Of a stretch of 64,000 bases of DNA, positions 40,271 through 49,439 are shown piece by piece. The stretch is from DASQDN01 sp963844855. Lineage in GTDB: Bacteria; Acidobacteriota; Terriglobia; Bryobacterales; Bryobacteraceae. Made by a program: the position numbers and the translations under genes. The stretch is from contig CAWJQP010000001.1 in the NCBI GenBank assembly GCA_963844855.1, forward strand, positions 134,388 through 198,387. Reading direction: 5' to 3'. Numbering within the stretch: the stretch's first letter is position 1; every line of letters starts with the position of its first letter. The notes beneath the pieces are model-generated. The model saw only the letters and a list, made by a program, of their open reading frames with translations. It was not told the DNA's origin and did not search any database.

Positions 40271-40804
40271 ATGATTCGATCACATCAACGTTCGTTCGCT
40301 CTCGGCGTGGCCCTCCTCGCCTGCCTTGCCACACTACTATCCACGGACACCGTCGCGCACGCAGATAGTCGCCCAAACCAACAACAAATACAGTTCGCGC
40401 AGAGGACCAGCGACCTGATGCTGGCCACTCTGTTCGCCGCGCTATTGCAGGAGTTTGCCGAAACCACCCCAGCCAATGTCGAGGAAGGCAAGAAATCGAT
40501 CTCCCTTATCTTCAACGACAGGAACGACGATATGCGCCTCGTCGGCACATTCCGGCCCCTCAAATCCAACGACGTTCCTCAGGATTCATTCGAGTCGACC
40601 GCGCTGGCTCGCGCATTGCATGGTGAAAACTATACGGACGTGCAGAAATCGGAAGGAAAGTGGTACTATCGCCGCTCCGTAGCGCTCAGCAACTTCCACG
40701 CGGCCTGCTCGATGTGTCACTCAAACTTCGGCCCTGTGAACACAGCCCAGTGGGTAGGAGCCCTGATGCTTCGTGTTCCAGTCACGGACCGAGACAGGGA
40801 CTAA
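40271..40804 (+). CDS. DUF3365 (Tll0287-like) heme-binding protein
   Basis: A 177-aa exported protein with signal FALGVALLACLATLLST, a helical sensor-like body (FAQRTSDLMLATLFAALLQE), the FRPLKSNDVPQDSFE block and a C-terminal heme c motif CSMCH. This matches the DUF3365/Tll0287-like fold, a possible redox sensor or electron carrier. ATG behind GAAGGAG, 56 bases after the quinoprotein stop, so it may accept electrons from that enzyme. Confidence 0.75.
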   Translation: MIRSHQRSFALGVALLACLATLLSTDTVAHADSRPNQQQIQFAQRTSDLMLATLFAALLQEFAETTPANVEEGKKSISLIFNDRNDDMRLVGTFRPLKSNDVPQDSFESTALARALHGENYTDVQKSEGKWYYRRSVALSNFHAACSMCHSNFGPVNTAQWVGALMLRVPVTDRDRD

Positions 40805-40820
40805 CTCCATCAATTCTTTG

Positions 40821-40848
40821 CCAGACCGTAAGGCTCCAAGCGGTCTGG
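40821..40848 (+). terminator. candidate terminator hairpin after DUF3365 gene
   Basis: A perfect 8-bp stem, CCAGACCG with CGGTCTGG, around a 12-base loop, 16 bases after the stop codon of the last gene in the plus-strand run. There is no T-run, so it may only mark the 3' end. Confidence 0.4.
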
Positions 40849-40947
40849 CAGCCCGACAGCAATATTGCTATGCCAAGGAGTTCCGTTCCGAGCTATGCGC
40901 TTTTTCATCCCCGGCACTGCGTGACTCGCAGGGTCTCGGAACCAACC

Positions 40948-41195
40948 CCAACGTACCCTTCCAGCCCCCATTTCCCCATGAGACCATCGTTGCAGGAGCG
41001 AGCGCCCTGAAAACGCGCGCGCTCCATTTCTTTGCAAAACGGAACTCTATGGCATCAGAACGACAACGCGTGGCCAATCGGCAAAGGTGGACCCAGCACC
41101 GAAGCCGGCAAACAACGCAGCCGCCTGAACACCTCAAGCATGGCCTGACCTCCACAACGCTCGTGGTCCTGCCCGAAGAACACCAGCATGACCCT
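40948..41195 (+). repeat. degenerate copy of the KHGL repeat element (5' part)
   Basis: This stretch matches 57900-58140 closely: the leader GACCATCGTTG, the CTCCATTTCTTTG segment, the start codon in TATGGCATCAGAACGACAAC, and then the first 50 or so codons of the KHGL gene. Relative to that copy, about 10 bases are missing after CAATCG and one base after AACAC, so the reading frame is lost. The rest of the gap 40805-41275 shows no gene. Confidence 0.75.
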
Positions 41196-41275
41196 GGTCC
41201 AGCAGGGTCTCGGCGTGTCACCCGATGGAAAGCGATTTTGATCGCGGCCCCTGAGCGGCCACGCATCTGGCACGC

Positions 41276-42507
41276 TCAGCGCAGGGGCCTTAGGTGGTTT
41301 GCGAAAACCCACGTTCCGATCCGCTGACCTTGTGCCAGCCCGGCAACAGAGGCTTCGCGGAAATGGATTCCGGCCAGTGCCCTTGAGTTCGCATTCTCCA
41401 GCGCCGCCTCGGAGAAGCTCGAAAACCAGCGCGTTGTCCCGGCATAGGGAGGACCGCTCGTCATATTGAACTCAATAAAGTCTGTGCCAAAGAACCCCGC
41501 CAGAACCTCGGCCGCGGCGCCCCCGCCCGTCGCGTGCGCGGACGGCCAGTCCGGGATCGCCGGTGCAATCAGATAGGAGTTCCAGTCGGGCTCGCCCGGT
41601 TGTCTCGACGTTACCGTCCGTATTGGCTTCGCGGATTGCGGTAATCGGGCGCCAGAAATTATAGAAGTACTTCGACTCGAAGTTCGCAATGTAAGCGTCT
41701 GCCAGCGCAGCATTCAACAGCGCATACAGTCGTGCTGTTTCCCATAAGTCAAGACTGCGGCTTTCGGCTGTGATACGCGCGATGCGGTTCCAACCCTGAA
41801 CCGTCGCCTCATACCAGTAGCGCGCGATTTCGCTCTGCAGCGCGTCCGCAGCATACTGTTATCGCCGCCGATGAGCTTAATCTCCTGCACGGCTTTCGCG
41901 TATTCAGGAGACAAAAGGTCGGGCGGAGGCGCACTACGAAACTGCGTCTTATCCCCGTACGTGAAGGGCGTTACGTTGCCCCAGTGCGGAAGCGCCGCTT
42001 GTGCGTTTGCGGGAGGCGTCGGGCGATACTGCCCCGGCATTGCCCCGGCGCTCCACGCCGCAGTGCTGTTCGAGCCGTCCGTGCTTCGCCGGGCCAGTTC
42101 AGTGCCGCGGCTCGCTGTCCCACCTGGATGCCGGTGGTCTTTGAACTGCCCTCCGGTATCACCGCCAGTGCGGCTGTGTACGCTGCCTGGACAGGTTGTT
42201 CCTGATTCGGGAGTAGTGCAACCAGCGTATCTCGTGCCGCTGCAGCGACGGCGGCGGCCGCGGACGCATCGCGCGACGTGCTCTCTTCGAAAAGGTAGGG
42301 AGTGTACCGCCTGTCAATTGCGTTCAGCGCGTCATGAATGGCCAGATGCACAATTGCATACGTGCGGGGCTGTATAGCGGGATGCTGGCCCGCGGTCGCG
42401 CCCGCAGTCGTCGCGACTATGTTCCAACTCTCCACCTCGTTGGCAGCCCACGCCGGCGCCGCTGCCGGGAGCAGGACTACGTACGCCGCACACACCGCCA
42501 GCATCAC
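41276..42507 (-). CDS. vanadium-dependent haloperoxidase / PAP2-family protein, three frameshifts
   Basis: An exported protein of about 410 aa when three breaks (near 42080, 41850 and 41590) are bridged. Signal peptide: MMLAVCAAYVVLLPAAAPAW. Family blocks are VHLAIHDALNAIDRRYTPYL, KYFYNFWRPITAIREA, the active-site segment PDWPSAHATGGGAA (PAP2 motif 2, P-S-x-H) and GIHFREASVAGLAQGQRIGT holding the vanadate-site His. Known members oxidise halides with peroxide; others are phosphatases. Two breaks look like missing bases and one like an extra base. The conserved residues survive, so consensus errors are more likely than a dead gene. Confidence 0.72.
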
Positions 42508-42718
42508 TCGCCCGCCGTCACTGCGGCCAAACCGCTCTTGTCCGACATTTTGAAGACCGTTTGCTCATGCGATATCGCACCTCGGGTGTACGATAGTCCG
42601 ATCCGGACGTCGGAAAGCTTCAGGTTGGCTCACGAAATTATGATGAAATTCTCACGTTCGCTCCGGTTCGAGCCCCGGGTCGTTATGAGTGTAAACGTGG
42701 TAACATCTCAGACGTTTT

Positions 42719-45027
42719 ATGAGCCGGCCCACGACCATTTATCGCTTTGGATGCTTTCAACTGGATGCTGCCGACCGGCTGTTGTACCGTGATGGCGAAC
42801 TCGTACCGCTGGCGCCAAAAATTCTGGACACTCTGCTGATTCTGGTCGAGCATAGCGGGCACGTTGTCACTAAAGAAGAATTTACCCGCCAGTTGTGGCC
42901 GGACACGTTCGTCGCTGACGGCGCCCTGACGCAAAGCATCTCGCTTCTGAGGAAGGCCTTGGGCGACGGCGGAAAGGTGATTGAGAATCACCCGCGTCGG
43001 GGCTACCGGTTCAACGCGGCCGTGGAGAGAACGACAGTCGGCAGAGTTCCGGCCATGTCAGCCGATCGCGTCGAGGATGAAAACCCTCCCGGAAACTTTG
43101 CCGGCACGCTGCCGCCATTGACGACCGGACGACTGCATCCGGCGCGCCTCCGATGCTCCCTTGTGGATATCGCAGCGTCCCGGTTCGCGAATGGACGGTT
43201 AACCGGCCGAACGTTGCGCGTTGTTGCAGCAGTATCGTCGTACTGGCCTGCGCAGGATGGCTCGCTTCCCGCCGAGCGCCTACCGGAGCTTCGGCCTCGA
43301 TCACACGGGTTGCGCCGCGGCTTGTGCGATTGACCTCGACATCCGGGCTCAACACTGACCCAGCCCTTTCACCGGATGGGACACTCCTGGCGTATGCATC
43401 GGATCGCAGCGGCTCATCGGGCTTCGACATCTGGGTACAGCCCGTGGGCGGCGGTGAGCCGCTGCCGGCTGTCGAATGGTCCCGGCGATGAGACGGAGCC
43501 GTCGTTCTCGCCCGACGGCGCTCAGATCGTCTTCTCGGAGCGCGATTCGGGAGTCATCAAAGTAGTCGGAGCCTGGGCGGGGCGCCTCGGGTAGTGGTCA
43601 GCGCCTCGCGTGCACGAATGCCGAGATTCTCGCCTGACGGCCGCTGGATTGTCTTTTGGAACGGCTTCCTTCCAACCGTTGTGGCCCGCGGGCTGCCCGG
43701 AGCGACCGGAAGCGTCTTCATCGTGCCGGCCGCGGGTGGATCGCCGATCCAAATCGCTCCGCAGTTTGCAAGCGCCCGATACCCGGTCTGGTCGCCTGAC
43801 AGCAGGCACGTCCTGTTTCTGGGTGAAGAAACCGCGAGCGAAAGCACATACGACTGGTACGTGGCCGCTATTGACGCCACGACGGTCGTGAAAACCGGCG
43901 CGATCGACTCGATGCGCGCGTTGCGCCTTAACGGAGCGACGCCCGTCCCGGGTGGATGGCGAGCGGCCGATGATGCCGTGGTGTTTGCAACGAACGAAAC
44001 GAACACCTCCAACGTATGGCAGATCCACATCGCCCGCTCTACCGGCCGAGTCGCTGGTTCTCCTCAGCGGCTCACCTTCGGTACTGCCATCGAACGTGCT
44101 CCCAGCGTCGCGGAATCCGGTCGCATTGCGTTCACAACTGTTGTCGAGAAGCTTAGCGTTTGGCGTGTCCGGCTCAATCCGGAGACAGGCGTCGCCGCTG
44201 GGCCGCTCGAGCGTGTGACAGACGGTGCTGCCAATGAGCGCCTGCGGAATGCCAGCCATGACGGAAAGGTGCTGTCCTTTATCTCTTCGCGAAGCGGCCG
44301 TGACGAAGTCTGGATAAAGAATGTCGAAACGAATCGTGAGCAGCAGTTGACCTGGTCCGGAAGCGAGGACGCCTCGCTTGCGCCGAACGGATCGGCGGTC
44401 GCGTTCTCCAGTCGCGAATCCGGAAAGCAGCAGATCCAGATCCTGGACAGAGGCGCGCCGCCCTCGAAGCTCTGTGATGACTGCAGCACCCCGGCCGATT
44501 GGTCGCCTGATGGGAAGCGGCTGCTCTTCCAGCGGCGTGTTCCAACGGAACTCGTGGTCTATGACATGTCATCGCATTCGGAGTCTGTAGCTGTCACGAA
44601 TGATAGGTGGGGGTTGTTTCAGGCCCGGTTCTCGCCCGATGGCGCGTGGGTCGCGTTCCATACGGCGAACTCACCCGAATTGCGGCAGGTCTACGCGGCC
44701 CCGGTATCGGACGCAAAGCCGATCCGGTCGACGGCGTGGGTTCCCGTCGTGACGGACCACGGTTGTCATCCCAACTGGTCGGCGGATGGTTCCTTGCTCT
44801 ACCACTTTTCCTTCAGAGACGGCGCATTTTGTCCGTGGGTCCAGCGCATTGATCCGGCGACAAAGCGTCCCATCGGACGACCTCGCGTAGTGCAACACCT
44901 GCACCAGCCACGGCTGCGCGCCGCGCTCGGCGCTGCCGCGACCAACGATGTGGTCAACGGGTATTTCTACATGACTGCCTCTGAGACAACGGGCAACATC
45001 TGGATGCTCGAAGCTGGAACGGACTAA
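42719..45027 (+). CDS. winged-helix DNA-binding / TolB-like propeller membrane protein, about three frameshifts
   Basis: A composite protein of about 770 aa. Residues 1-100 are an OmpR/CadC-type winged helix: ELVPLAPKILDTLLILVEHS, TFVADGALTQSISLLRKALG and NHPRRGYRF. A transmembrane segment follows in a second frame (CCSSIVVLACAGWLA, about 43210-43270). Then a WD40/TolB-like propeller reads mainly in one frame from 43594 (RFSPDGRWIVFW, PVWSPDSRHVLFLG, FSPDGAWVAFH). Breaks are near 43170, 43480 and 43590. The plan is CadC-like: a DNA-binding head in the cytoplasm and a sensor outside. It is divergent from the haloperoxidase gene, a possible target. Confidence 0.72.
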
Positions 45028-45042
45028 CTATAGCTAGCCGGT

Positions 45043-45115
45043 TTGTCGAATCGGAGGCTTTCCCGCTTGGCAGGAAGCAATGGCGCAAGGGCAACGGAAC
45101 TCCCCCAGACAGTTC
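45043..45115 (+). repeat. fragment of the KHGL repeat element
   Basis: Bases here match 57549-57625: TCGTCGAATCGGAG-type text, CTTGGCAGGAAG and AATGGCGC. It is a short relic inside the 228-base gap 45028-45255, which also serves as leader of the kinase gene. Confidence 0.6.
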
Positions 45116-45255
45116 TGGCGGCCTCGTCGGTCGCGTTCGCGCCGAGGTGAACCCACTGCCCGGAAAATATAGGCTTTACAACAATGCTCGGCTGTGGAAC
45201 CACTCACGGAAAACCCACTCTGGAGTGTTTCCACAGTAGAATTGAACGGAATCTC

Positions 45256-47864
45256 ATGTCCTTGGTTACTGGCACTCGCCTGGGCCCATATGAGGTAATT
45301 GCCGCTTTAGGCATGGGCGGGATGGGCGAAGTGTACCGCGCGCATGACAAACGGTTGCAGCGCCAAGTTGCAATAAAGATCTTGCGCGATAACTTTTCGA
45401 CAGACGCGGAGCAAATACAGCGATTCGAGCGCGAGGCGCATGTGCTCGCGTCCTTGAACCATCCGAATATCGCGACCATCTACGGAATCGAAGGCAGCGC
45501 GATCGTCATGGAACTGGTGGAAGGGGAAACGCTCGCGGATCGAATTGCAAAAGGCCGGCTTCCTGTCAATGAGGCGTTACGAATCGCCGCCCAGATCGCC
45601 GAAGCGTTGGAAGCTGCACACGGCAAGGACATCATCCACCGCGACCTGAAGCCGGCGAACGTCAAACTCACACAAGACGGCAAGGTCAAGCTGCTTGATT
45701 TCGGCCTGGCCCGATTCCTGGCGCCGCGAGCGGGCGCAGACGCTCGCGAGTCGACCGTGGAAACAGCGACACTGACCGCGACTGCCCCCGGCGCGCTCCT
45801 GGGAACAGCTCCGTATATGAGCCCGGAACAGGTGCGTGGGCTTTCCGTGGACAGACGCGCGGACATCTGGGCCTTCGGATGTGTCCTCTACGAGCTACTC
45901 ACGGCCAAACGCGCGTTCCGCGGCGCCAACGCCACTGAAACGTTCGCTGCAATCGTTAGCAGCGATCCGGACTGGAGCATCCTGCCCACCGCTACCCCGG
46001 AGGCGGCAACTCGCGTCCTGCATCGCTGCCTTCAAAAAGATCCTGATCGGCGCCTGCATGACATTGCCGACGCACGACTGGAAATTGAAGATGCACTGGC
46101 TCTACCTTTTCAGCAACCGGTCAAAACCGCTGGAGGAAGCGGTTTCAGGGCTTGGCCCTGGGCAATTGCGGCACTGGCAACAGCGATGTCGGTAGTCGGC
46201 GGCTATCGATATATTTTCGAGATCAGCCGCTACAGAGTCGAACGTACCGTTCATCGATTGTGCCGCCTCACGGGTGGACTGTGTGGCCTGGCAATGGCGC
46301 AGCGATATCGCCGGATGGAAAGTTCGTCGCATTTCCGGCAACCAACCGTGAGCGCAAGTCGCAGATTTGGATCCGGTCCCTTGATAAGGACTCGATGCAG
46401 CCGCTCCTCGCGACTGACGGGGGACGGTATCCCTTCTGGTCTCCCGACAGCCGATCAATTGGCTTCTTCGCCGATGACGCCCTGAAAACAATGCCGGTTT
46501 CCGGCGGAACCCCGACAGTACTCTGCTCGGCTCCGAACCCCCGCGGCGGTACCTGGAGCGTCGATGGAACAATCATCTACACGCCTGAAGTCCGAAGCCC
46601 CTTATATCGTGTTCCGGCGCGGGGTGGGACTTGCAGCGCGTTTATGCCGGCCAGCGCGCAAGTCGGATCACCTCGCTGGCCGGACATGCTGCCTGACGGT
46701 CGCCGGTTTCTGTTCTACTCCGAAGGCGCTGTGCATTTGGCGTCAACAGAGTCAAAGGAGAGCCGCAAAGTTCTCGATAGTGCGGCAAGCGCGCTATATC
46801 GGGATGGCCATCTCTTGTTTGTACGTAGCGGCCGCCTGATGGCGCAACGATTCGATCCGGACTCGATCAAGCTGATGGGCGAACCCGTGCCAATCGCAGA
46901 TCGTGTGCTTTATCGCCTTCTCTTTCGCTCTATGGTCTCGGTGTCATCGACTGGTCTGCTTGCGTATGAAACGGGTGGCGCTGCCGAAACACCCGAGTTG
47001 GCGCTTGTCGACCAAAATGGCCAGTCGCTCCAGGTTCTCGCATCCCGCTCTGAAATGATTAACTTGGCATTCTCTCACGACGGTACTCGTGTCGCCTTTG
47101 ATGTTGAGGAGCCGGATGCATCTTCCAATATTTGGCTCTACGATGTTGGTCGGAATGTCAGGAGTCGCCTCACATTTCATTCGCGTTTCGCGCGTGCGCC
47201 CGTTTGGTCACAGGATGGACGCCGGGTTGTGTTCACGGCGGGCGAGCAGGGTTCAGATCTTTACGTGAAGAATTCAGACGGGTCTAATCCTGAAGAGCTA
47301 CTCCTAAAAACGACTCATTCGATCTCTCCAAACGCCTGGTCACCCGACGGGCGGCAAATCGCCTTTTCGTCGGTAGAGCCTGATACGCGGCTGGACATTT
47401 GGATATTACCGCTCGACGACGCCCGCAGACCATACCCGTACCTTCGAACTCGTTTCACTGAACATAGCGCCGACTTTTCTCCCGATGGCAAGTGGATCGC
47501 CTTCGTCTCTGATCAATCCGGAGCCGAGGACGTATACGTTGCGCCATTCCCATTGAGCGGCAGCGCCACGAGAATATCGACAGGTGGCGCCGGATCTCCC
47601 AGGTGGAGTCGTGATGGGCGGAGCATCTTCTACTTTGATATTTCACAACTTCGGCTCGTGGCGAGAAGCGTCGAAACAGGCAACGATAAAGTCGTGGTTG
47701 GAGCGACACGACCGCTATTTGAATTTAGGACTACGGGGCGTACCGGCCGTAGCTTCGACATCTCTCCTGACGCAGACCGTTTCGCACTGATCCGTGCTTC
47801 TGGGCCTGAGGAGCCAAACCAGATGCATCTCTTAATTAATTGGCCAGCAATTGTGAAGCGTTAG
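45256..47864 (+). CDS. Ser/Thr protein kinase fused to TolB-like propeller, one frameshift
   Basis: About 869 aa when one missing base near 46210 is allowed. The kinase comes first: glycine loop GMGGMGEVYRAHD, Lys in QVAIKI, HRDLKPANVK, DFGLARF and MSPEQVRG, ending near residue 275. A transmembrane helix (AWPWAIAALATAMSVVGGY) is followed by a propeller with repeated FSPDGKW and WSPDSR blades (PFWSPDSRSIGFFADDALKT, DFSPDGKWIAFVSDQSGAED). This kinase-membrane-propeller design is common in Acidobacteriota; the external propeller probably senses a ligand. The ATG at 45256 is chosen because the kinase fold begins there. The break lies between domains, so truncation to a bare membrane kinase is also possible. 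Confidence 0.8.
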
Positions 47865-47938
47865 CGGAATCGATCAATGCATGCGCTCGTGCACGACGCG
47901 AAGCGCATACACGCAGCAGAGCAGCGAGCGACCTGCGT

Positions 47939-48946
47939 TCAGTGCAGCCCTGCAAGCCGATATACGAGGAATCCCAGGTAGGCAGTTAACAACACCGCTC
48001 CCTCGCCACGCGTGATCGTCTGACCGCTCCGGATCGCAATCGGGAGCAAAACCCCTGTCAGAATTCCCATGAATACGATATCGAGATGACCGCCGGACGG
48101 GATGGCAACCGGAGTAACAGTGGATACAAGGCCACCGATTGCGAGAATGTTGAACAGATTGGACCCAACCACATTGCCGAGGGCGATATCGCCGTTGCCT
48201 CGTCGAGTCGCTATGACGCACGTGATCAGTTCAGGGAGTGTCGTCCCAAGTGAGACTACCGTCAGGCCGATAATGTTCTCCGGAATGCCCCACAGCCTTG
48301 CCAATGAACTCGCGCCGTCTACGGTCCAGTCCGCTCCAAGGGAGATTCCAATCAATCCTAGTAGCGTCGTGACGCCGCGGAGCACGGTGAGTGTGGGCCG
48401 ATCGAGAGCAGGCGGCTGTTCGGCTGATACCTCCGTCACCAGCGCATCGGTGATTCGGCCGCGTAGTAGCTGAGACGCGAGAGAGTAGATAACCGTGTAA
48501 TAAATAAAGATGGCGAATAACAGCAGCAGAACCAAGCCGTCAATGCGGCCTAACATGTCCGGGCCGACTCCGTTCAGACGAGAATCCAATCCAAGTATGA
48601 GGAGCGCGGCCACGCTGACGATCAGCATGGGAATTTCCCGCGTGATGATAGCTGACTCGACTTTAACCGGATTCACCAGTGCGGTAACTGCCAGCACCAG
48701 ACCAATGTTCACGGTGCAGGATCCGACAATATTCCCGAACGCCAGGCTCGTCTCTCCGCGTTGAGCAGATAGAACATTCACAACCAGCTCCGGCATTGAA
48801 GTGCCGAAAGCAACCAGCGTCATTCCGATTATGAGGGGCGGAACACCGAGGGCTTCGGCAATCAGGGCGATCCCATCAATGAAATATTTCGCCCCAATGA
48901 TCAGAAGGACCAGTCCAGCGAAACAGAGGACAATTGCGACGAGCAC
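47939..48946 (-). CDS. calcium/sodium antiporter (CaCA family, YrbG-like)
   Basis: A 335-aa inner-membrane exchanger with about ten hydrophobic helices in two inverted halves. Each half has an alpha-repeat: GTSMPELVVNVLSAQRGETS with FGNIVGS, and GTTLPELITCVIATRRGNGD with LGNVVGSN. These carry the ion-binding Glu and Asn residues. A polar loop after about residue 165 separates the halves. The start is GTG. It is convergent with the kinase-propeller gene and probably expels Ca2+ in exchange for Na+ or H+. Confidence 0.93.
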   Translation of the reverse strand: MLVAIVLCFAGLVLLIIGAKYFIDGIALIAEALGVPPLIIGMTLVAFGTSMPELVVNVLSAQRGETSLAFGNIVGSCTVNIGLVLAVTALVNPVKVESAIITREIPMLIVSVAALLILGLDSRLNGVGPDMLGRIDGLVLLLLFAIFIYYTVIYSLASQLLRGRITDALVTEVSAEQPPALDRPTLTVLRGVTTLLGLIGISLGADWTVDGASSLARLWGIPENIIGLTVVSLGTTLPELITCVIATRRGNGDIALGNVVGSNLFNILAIGGLVSTVTPVAIPSGGHLDIVFMGILTGVLLPIAIRSGQTITRGEGAVLLTAYLGFLVYRLAGLH

Positions 48947-49000
48947 GGATTACAGTCTCTCAGATGGAATGCTTCTTCTTCTTTCGATCGATCTTTCGAA

Positions 49001-49185
49001 GCCATATCAATGCGTTTGGCAGAGCGGAACCGCGCGTCAGCACATGTTTGGGAAAGACGCAAGGCCATAGACAAATGCAGGCGCTCTTGCGCGCGGCAAA
49101 ACAGCGGGCTAATCACCAACTAACTTGCCCGACTTCTCAAGCCGTTCCCAATCGTCGCAACGGTAGCAAAGGTGGATTCTGACCT
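49001..49185 (+). repeat. fragment of the KHGL repeat element
   Basis: Bases 49001-49145 match 57700-57850 (ATATCAATGCGTTTGG, GCACATGTTTGGGAA, CAAAACAGCGG, CTCAAGCCGT). The match then jumps to the early KHGL coding region (CAATCGTCGCAACGGTAGCA), skipping about 170 bases, so this is an internally deleted copy. The following 49181-49224 resembles 52512-52555. The whole gap 48947-49439 holds no supportable gene. Confidence 0.7.
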
Positions 49186-49439
49186 CACTTCTCACACTTG
49201 GCGGCTTTACGGACAAATGGATACCAGAACGCTGGCACGTTGCCCGGTCTTTACCGATCGCAGATGTGTGGCCGATGTCAGGCCTATTGAATCCAATCCG
49301 ACTTCTATGCGGTTGAACGATTTCATCCGCGAGCCAGCGTCGAAGTACCCACCGGCCTGGTATGGCCCGTATTTCTCAGCAGACAAGCCATCCAGCGAAT
49401 GGATGCTTTGCTAGTTCACGTAGCGCTGTACACAGTGGA

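Noticed and set aside
49172..49414. An 80-aa plus-strand frame
   Set aside because: It starts in repeat-element relic sequence and has no convincing ribosome site or protein pattern.
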